A stretch of 64,000 bases of DNA from positions 992,001-1,056,000 of the forward strand of contig NZ_CP022161.1 in NCBI RefSeq assembly GCF_002214185.1, in the 5' to 3' direction. Origin of the DNA: Streptomyces capitiformicae (GTDB taxonomy: Bacteria; Actinomycetota; Actinomycetes; Streptomycetales; Streptomycetaceae). The position numbers and the translations under genes are program-made. Of this stretch, positions 58,200 through 64,000 are shown piece by piece; positions within the stretch are counted from its first letter, which is position 1, and each line of letters starts with the position of its first letter. A model generated the notes under the pieces. That model was not told the origin of the DNA. It made no database searches and worked only from the letters and a program-made list of their open reading frames with translations.

Positions 58200-60632
58200 A
58201 CGCACGACCGAAGCACCCAACGCACCCCACACGCCCGAAGAACGCCGCTCCTGGCCTCGGCCGTCCTGCTGGCCGGCCTGCTCCCCTCGCCATTCGCCGC
58301 GACGGCAACGGCGACAGCCGCCGGCCCCCCGACCGTGCGCACGGACGCCGCCGTCTACCCAGTGGCCGAGGGCGACACGGCCCACATCCGCGTCACCGTC
58401 ACCGGCACGGTCACGAAGCCGGTCACCGTCACGTACGAGACGACCGCAGACCGCGACCACACCCCGGCCCACGGCACCCTCACCTTCCCCCCGGGCACCC
58501 CCTCCGGCAGCACCCGCACCATCACCGTACGCACCCTCCCCGACAACTCCCCGGAGACGGCGGAGACGATCCCGGTCAAGCTCACCGTCACCGGCGCCAA
58601 GGCCCCCGCCACCATCCCGAAGGCCGTCATCGGTGCCCACGGCCTGCCCTACCTGAACCCGAAGCTGCCCATGCGCAAGCGGGTCGCGGACCTCCTCTCC
58701 CGGATGACCCCGGAGGAGAAGGCCGGCCAGATGACCCAGGCCGAGCGCGGCGCCCTGGCCACCCCCGACGACATCACGGCGTACGGCCTCGGCTCGATCC
58801 TCTCCGGCGGCGGCTCCGCCCCGGCGCGGAACACCCCCGAGGCCTGGGCCGAGATGATCGACGGCTTCCAACTCCGCGCTCTGTCCACACGGTTGCAGAT
58901 CCCGCTCATCTACGGCGTGGACGCGGTCCACGGCCACAACAACCTGGCCGGCGCCACGATCATCCCGCACAACATCGGCCTGGGCGCCACCCGAGATCCC
59001 GAACTCGCCCATCGGATGGGTGAGTTGACGGCGGCCGAGACCCGGGCCACCGGCATCCCGTGGGACTTCGCCCCCTGCCTGTGCGTGACGCGCGACGACC
59101 GCTGGGGCCGGGCCTACGAGTCCTTCGGCGAGGACCCGGCGCTCGTGGAGTCCATGGAGACGATCATCCAGGGTCTCCAGGGCGCCCGCGACGGACGGGA
59201 CCTGGACCGGTCCGACAAGGTTCTCGCCACCGCCAAGCACTTCGTCGGCGACGGCGGCACCGAGTACGGCTCGTCCACGACCGACGCGTACACGATCGAC
59301 CAGGGCATCACGAAGGTCACCCGGCAGGAGCTGGAGGCGGTGCACCTCGCGCCGTACCAGGAGGCCGTGGACCGGGGCGTCGGCTCCGTCATGCCGTCCT
59401 TCTCGTCCCTCGACATCCTCGGCGACGGCAAGGGCGCGGTGAAGATGCACGCCCGCGCGGACATGATCAACGGCGCACTCAAGGACCGCATGGGCTTCGA
59501 CGGGTTCGTCATCAGCGACTGGCAGGCCATCGACCAGATCCCCGGCGACTACGCGAGCGACGTCCGTACGTCGATCAACGCGGGCCTCGACATGATCATG
59601 GTTCCGTACGCGTACGGCGACTTCCACCGCACCCTGCTCGCCGAGGTCAAAGCGGGCCGCGTCAGCGAGCGGCGCGTGGACGACGCCGTCTCCCGCATCC
59701 TCACCCAGAAGTTCAAGCTGGGCCTCTTCGAGCAGCCGTACGCCGCCACCGGCGGCATCGACGACATCGGCTCGCCCGCCCACCGCGCGGCGGCCCGCGA
59801 GGCCGTGGCCAAGTCGCAGGTCCTGCTGAAGAACAAGGGCGGCGTCCTGCCCCTGAAGAGGTCCCAGAAGGTGTACGTGGCCGGCTCGAACGCCGACGAC
59901 ATCGGCAACCAGAGCGGCGGCTGGACGATCACCTGGCAGGGCTCGTCCGGCGACATCACCGAGGGCACGACCATCCTGGAGGGCATCCGGAAGGCCGGCG
60001 GCGCGAAGCGGGTGACGTACTCGAAGGACGCCTCCGCCCCGACCGCCGGGCACGACGTGGGCGTGGTCGTCGTCGGCGAGACCCCGTACACCGAGGGCTT
60101 CGGCGATGTCGGCAACGGCCACGACCTGGAGCTGAGCGACGCCGACAAGGCCGCCGTGGACAAGGTCTGCGGCGCCATGAAGTGCGCCGTGCTCGTCGTC
60201 TCCGGCCGCCCCCAGCTCATCGGCGACCGACTCGGCGCCATGGACGCGCTCGTCGCCTCCTGGCTGCCGGGTTCGGAGGGCGACGGCGTCGCGGACGTCC
60301 TGTACGGCAAGCGGCCCTTCACCGGCCGGCTCCCCGTCACCTGGCCCAGGTCGGAGGCCCAGCTGCCGATCAACGTCGGCGACACGTCGTACGACGCGCA
60401 GTTCCCGTACGGCTGGGGCCTGACGACGAAGGGGGCGAAGGGGGCGGCACCGGAGCGCGGGGCGCCCGCCGCGGCGCTCAAGGCACGGCAGCTCGTGCAG
60501 GCGAAGGTCGGCCAGGAGGTCCGAATGACCGAGGCGGTGGCAAAGCCCTTCGCGGAGGCCGACCACCTGCTGCTCACGGGCCACTACACGGAGGCACTGG
60601 CGAAGCTGGGGGAGGCGTACAGGGCGGCGTGA
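58164..60632 (+). CDS. Secreted beta-glucosidase-like enzyme: Calx-beta domain plus glycoside hydrolase 3
   Basis: An 822-residue exported protein. A long basic N-region and a hydrophobic core (PLLASAVLLAGLLPSPFAA) form the signal. Residues ~70-170 look like a Calx-beta/beta-sandwich domain (AEGDTAHIRVTVTGTVTKP, ITVRTLPDNSPETAETI). The GH3 barrel follows with YGVDAVHGHNN, KHFVGDGG and the nucleophile D452 in FVISDWQAID; the GH3 C-terminal domain ends near QFPYGWGL. It probably releases glucose from beta-glucans. ATG 58164 has GGAGGG nine bases upstream. The first 36 bases are a 12-base tandem repeat. Confidence 0.9.
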   Translation: MQSSMQSSMRSSTHDRSTQRTPHARRTPLLASAVLLAGLLPSPFAATATATAAGPPTVRTDAAVYPVAEGDTAHIRVTVTGTVTKPVTVTYETTADRDHTPAHGTLTFPPGTPSGSTRTITVRTLPDNSPETAETIPVKLTVTGAKAPATIPKAVIGAHGLPYLNPKLPMRKRVADLLSRMTPEEKAGQMTQAERGALATPDDITAYGLGSILSGGGSAPARNTPEAWAEMIDGFQLRALSTRLQIPLIYGVDAVHGHNNLAGATIIPHNIGLGATRDPELAHRMGELTAAETRATGIPWDFAPCLCVTRDDRWGRAYESFGEDPALVESMETIIQGLQGARDGRDLDRSDKVLATAKHFVGDGGTEYGSSTTDAYTIDQGITKVTRQELEAVHLAPYQEAVDRGVGSVMPSFSSLDILGDGKGAVKMHARADMINGALKDRMGFDGFVISDWQAIDQIPGDYASDVRTSINAGLDMIMVPYAYGDFHRTLLAEVKAGRVSERRVDDAVSRILTQKFKLGLFEQPYAATGGIDDIGSPAHRAAAREAVAKSQVLLKNKGGVLPLKRSQKVYVAGSNADDIGNQSGGWTITWQGSSGDITEGTTILEGIRKAGGAKRVTYSKDASAPTAGHDVGVVVVGETPYTEGFGDVGNGHDLELSDADKAAVDKVCGAMKCAVLVVSGRPQLIGDRLGAMDALVASWLPGSEGDGVADVLYGKRPFTGRLPVTWPRSEAQLPINVGDTSYDAQFPYGWGLTTKGAKGAAPERGAPAAALKARQLVQAKVGQEVRMTEAVAKPFAEADHLLLTGHYTEALAKLGEAYRAA

Positions 60633-60681
60633 CAGCCTCCGAATCGTCCGTTTTCGTGGCGATGGAGGTAGCTTCGAAGGT

Positions 60682-62055
60682 ATGAAGGGCGCACTTGGTC
60701 GACGTCTGTTCTTCCGCTTGCTGATCGCGTCGCTCGCCGCGGCGGCCCTGGCGGTGTTGTCGGTCGGTGCGCCCAGCGCCCACGCGGCCACCGACCTCTC
60801 CACGGTGGCCGAGTCGTTGCGCGAGAGCCCCGTCTACGTCGACCCGGCCGCCTCCGACCTGCTCTCCTCGTCGGACGCCGAAGCCCTCGCCGACAAGATC
60901 GAGGACGCGGACGAGCCGGTCTTCGTGGCCGTCCTCCCGGCCGACTATCCCACCGAGGACCTCTTCCGGAACCTCCGTACCGAGACGGGCGTGACAGGCC
61001 TGTACGCCATCCGCCTCGGTGACCGCTTCAACGCCCAGGCCGACAGCAGTGTCCTGAGCCAGGAGGCGGTGGCGAACCTGGTCACGGCCGTGCGGAGCGC
61101 CGGCGACACGAAGGCCCAGCTGAACGACTTCGTGGACGACGCCCTGCGCAGCAACCTCGGCGGCTCGGCCCCGTCGAGCTGGAGCGACGGCGGTGACACG
61201 GGCGTGGACGCGGCCGCCCTGGCCGCGGCGGGCGCGGTGGTGGTCGCGGGCGGCGTGGGCGCGTACGCGCTGGTCCGCCGCAACCGCCATAAGAAGGAGG
61301 AGGAACGCCGTGAGGCCCTGAGGAAGCTCCAGGTGGTGGTGGACGAGGACATCACGGCCTTCGGTGAGGAACTGGACCGTCTCGACTTCCATCCCGCCGA
61401 GGCGGGTGCGGACGACGCGATGCGCGCCGACTACGAACGGGCCCTGGACGCGTACGAGGAAGCGAAGTCGCTGATGGCGGCGGCGACCCGCCCCGAGGAG
61501 GTACGCGCGGTCACCCAGGCACTGGAGGACGGCCGCTTCTCCCTCGCCCAACTGGCCGCCCGCAGGGAGGGCCGCCCCCTTTCCGAGCGCCGCGCCCCCT
61601 GCTTCTTCGACCCCCGACACGGCCCTTCGGTCGCCGACGTCCCCTGGACCCCGGGCGCCGGCGCCGAACGCGAGGTTCCGGTCTGCGCCGCCGACCAGGC
61701 CCGCCTCGCCGACGGCCGCGACCCGATGATCCGCGAGGTCGAGACGGTGTCCGGTGGGCGGCGCCCGTACTGGGACGCCGGCCCCGCCTACGGCCCCTGG
61801 GCGGGCGGCTACTTCGGCGGCGGTATCCTCCCCGGCCTCCTCATCGGCACGATGCTCGGCAGCATGATGGCCACCCCCTCGTACGCGGCCATGTACGGAA
61901 CGGGTTACGGCGACTTCGGCGCCGACGCCGGTTACGAGGGCGGCGACGTCTCGGGCGCCGACTTCGACACGGACGACTTCAGCGGCGGCTTCGGCGGAGG
62001 CGACTTCGGCGGCGGAGGCGACTTCGGGGGCGGCGGGGACTTCGGCGGCTTCTGA
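60682..62055 (+). CDS. Secreted/membrane protein with Gly-Asp-Phe repeat tail
   Basis: A 457-residue protein. The signal peptide ends at about PSAHAA. An extracytoplasmic domain (~35-160) resembles TPM-like domains. One transmembrane segment follows (AALAAAGAVVVAGGVGAYAL), then a charged cytoplasmic helical region, and a Gly-rich C-terminus with a hydrophobic segment (GILPGLLIGTMLGSMM) and repeats of GGGDF ending at the stop. I believe similar proteins are common in streptomycetes. No enzyme function is assigned. Confidence 0.75.
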   Translation: MKGALGRRLFFRLLIASLAAAALAVLSVGAPSAHAATDLSTVAESLRESPVYVDPAASDLLSSSDAEALADKIEDADEPVFVAVLPADYPTEDLFRNLRTETGVTGLYAIRLGDRFNAQADSSVLSQEAVANLVTAVRSAGDTKAQLNDFVDDALRSNLGGSAPSSWSDGGDTGVDAAALAAAGAVVVAGGVGAYALVRRNRHKKEEERREALRKLQVVVDEDITAFGEELDRLDFHPAEAGADDAMRADYERALDAYEEAKSLMAAATRPEEVRAVTQALEDGRFSLAQLAARREGRPLSERRAPCFFDPRHGPSVADVPWTPGAGAEREVPVCAADQARLADGRDPMIREVETVSGGRRPYWDAGPAYGPWAGGYFGGGILPGLLIGTMLGSMMATPSYAAMYGTGYGDFGADAGYEGGDVSGADFDTDDFSGGFGGGDFGGGGDFGGGGDFGGF

Positions 62056-62097
62056 ATCCCGGACACGGGAATGGGATGACGGGCACGGGATGACGGG

Positions 62098-62130
62098 CAC
62101 GGGCCCGGCGTGGGAGGCGCCGGGCCCGTG
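62098..62130. terminator. Bidirectional terminator
   Basis: A perfect 13-base stem CACGGGCCCGGCG / CGCCGGGCCCGTG with a seven-base loop lies between the convergent Gly-rich protein and trypsin genes. Confidence 0.88.
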
Positions 62131-62171
62131 GACGTCGTACGAGGTGATGCCGGACCACGCCGGACCGCGTG

Positions 62172-63050
<879 letters not shown>

Positions 63051-63178
63051 TCAATTTCTGTTGCGTGGATTATGTGAACCCTGTGAGTGGCGACACAAGG
63101 GGGCGGATTCAGCCATGCACCTTTGGCTTGAGTGCACGATTACGATCAGACCTCAGGGCTTCGGGGGCAGGGGATCTG

Positions 63179-63679
63179 ATGGGCGGCTTGGCAGGTCTGG
63201 GGCGTCGGGGCGCGCTGGCGCTGGGCGCGGCGACACTACTCGCGGCGTGTACGCCGACCACGAAAAGCACGGATGAGAACACAGTCCGTACGGATTCCGA
63301 ACCGCTGGAACGTCGCTTCACCGAGCTCGGCTCGCTCTCGGACGCTCATTGGCTCGGCTTCGCGCTGGGCGGCGATTCGAGGGTGTCCGCTCCGGGTCCC
63401 ACCGATGTTCGTGTGGTGGGCTTCGCCCGGCTGACGGCGGGTGGCGTCGCCGCCATCGTCGGGGGACGGCAGCGGGGTTTTCAGCGCGAGACGCCGAGCA
63501 AGCCACCGGAAACTCTCGCGCAGTTCACGCCCAAGAGCGCCAGGTGGGTCCGAAGCGAGTCCTTCGACCGTGAGGTGACGGGCGGGACGTATTCGGGCGC
63601 GTTCTATTTCGACCCGAGTGGGGACTGGGTCTACTTCGACACGATCAATCCCGAAGTCGTCTCCAGCTCCGGACCGTGA
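63179..63679 (+). CDS. Putative lipoprotein, unknown function
   Basis: A 166-residue protein with a twin-arginine (RR at 9-10), a hydrophobic core and lipobox LLAAC, C24 lipidated, so it is likely exported and anchored. The mature part (e.g. FTELGSLSDAHWLGFALGG and SGAFYFDPSGDWVYFDT) is not recognised. It is divergent from the protease gene. AGGGGA is upstream of ATG 63179. Confidence 0.65.
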   Translation: MGGLAGLGRRGALALGAATLLAACTPTTKSTDENTVRTDSEPLERRFTELGSLSDAHWLGFALGGDSRVSAPGPTDVRVVGFARLTAGGVAAIVGGRQRGFQRETPSKPPETLAQFTPKSARWVRSESFDREVTGGTYSGAFYFDPSGDWVYFDTINPEVVSSSGP

Positions 63680-63830
63680 TCGCGTCCTGGCTCGGCCCCG
63701 GACGGGACCTGGGAGTCGCGGATGTGAACGGCGGAGCCGAGGGGCGGCGACCTCGACGCAGTCGCCGCCTTGGCTGCCGCTGTAGCTGGACTTGAACCGC
63801 GCAAGGTCGGCCGAGCGATCGTGCCGCGTT
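63640..63830 (-). pseudogene. Degraded DUF397 gene
   Basis: On the minus strand, FKSSYSGSQGGDCVEVAA is read in one frame (to about 63740) and SAVHIRDSQVPSG continues it in another frame. Together they match the DUF397 pattern (KSSYSG.GG.CVEVA...VHIRDSK). A frameshift separates them, so the gene is broken. The stretch 63840-64000 has open frames on both strands but nothing I can assign. Confidence 0.5.
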
Positions 63831-64000
63831 CACCCACTGCTCGAGCGGCTCCGCCACACCGAGGCCCTGCTCGCTGAGCGAGGAGTCGACACCGTACGCG
63901 GCGAGTGGGTCGGGGAAAACCATGTTGGCCGATGCCGCATTCGTACGCACAATGGCCCGGTGCCTGAGATCACCGTCGAACTCGTACGCGCACTGATCGC

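Overview
The window is a very GC-rich actinobacterial chromosome segment, almost certainly Streptomyces. Third codon positions are nearly always G or C, GTG starts are common, there are Tat-type and lipoprotein signals, a Streptomyces griseus-type trypsin, and many of the GC-rich intergenic palindromes typical of the genus. From memory, the order ligA - GGDEF/EAL gene - gatCAB - ilvBNC - serA - leuB - ilvE matches the core of the S. coelicolor chromosome. This is therefore mostly conserved core DNA with a few accessory inserts. I saw no tRNA, rRNA, CRISPR array or intact insertion sequence. High GC also creates many long open frames antisense to real genes, which were discarded.

Layout. 1-8200: sulfur-transfer and tRNA thiolation genes (end of a cysteine desulfurase, mnmA), a secreted amidase, small enzymes, a MetE-type zinc methyltransferase and ligA. 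8400-10800: a membrane GGDEF-EAL protein (rmdB-like). 11150-14720: gatC-gatA-small protein-gatB. 15000-22450: an MMPL exporter, acetyltransferase, small proteins, a large LuxR-type ATPase regulator and an orphan RelE/ParE-like protein. 22460-25930: a lipoprotein sugar dehydrogenase, aldo/keto reductase and 2-hydroxyacid dehydrogenase. 26000-29400: a possible His-rich small protein coupled to a second GGDEF/EAL protein, whose EAL half is degenerate. 29430-35010: a branched-chain amino acid block with an ilv leader peptide and attenuator, ilvB, ilvN, ilvC, then serA. 35130-44035: an accessory block with a TetR/MFS pair, an oligopeptide/metallophore-type ABC importer with fused permeases, and a divergent three-module Cys/His protein. 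A Zur/Fur-like box lies in the shared promoter of the last two. 44150-50260: a P450, then the proline catabolism group (PucR-type regulator, proline dehydrogenase, P5C dehydrogenase) with an unusual intergenic region. 50360-57820: a Tat-exported phosphatase, leuB, ilvE, a GAF protein and cimA. 58160-63680: secreted products (Calx-beta/GH3 glucosidase, Gly-rich membrane protein, trypsin, lipoprotein). The right edge holds a degraded DUF397 gene.

How the parts work together. ilvBN, ilvC, ilvE, leuB and cimA are the main branched-chain amino acid enzymes. cimA supplies 2-oxobutyrate from pyruvate, bypassing threonine. Both ilvB and cimA are preceded by a short leader ORF containing branched-chain codons, followed by an intrinsic terminator, so both may be attenuated; the cimA case is the less expected one. 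The best candidate for an undescribed system is at 37.3-44.0 kb. There a Zur-like operator sits between an ABC importer operon and an unrecognised protein with three copies of a C-x-H-x2/3-H-P ... C-P module. A second unusual region is 47.72-48.17 kb, where the 3' end of the proline dehydrogenase gene is duplicated and followed directly by a perfect 50-bp palindrome. Three genes also begin with short tandem repeats whose units contain start codons.
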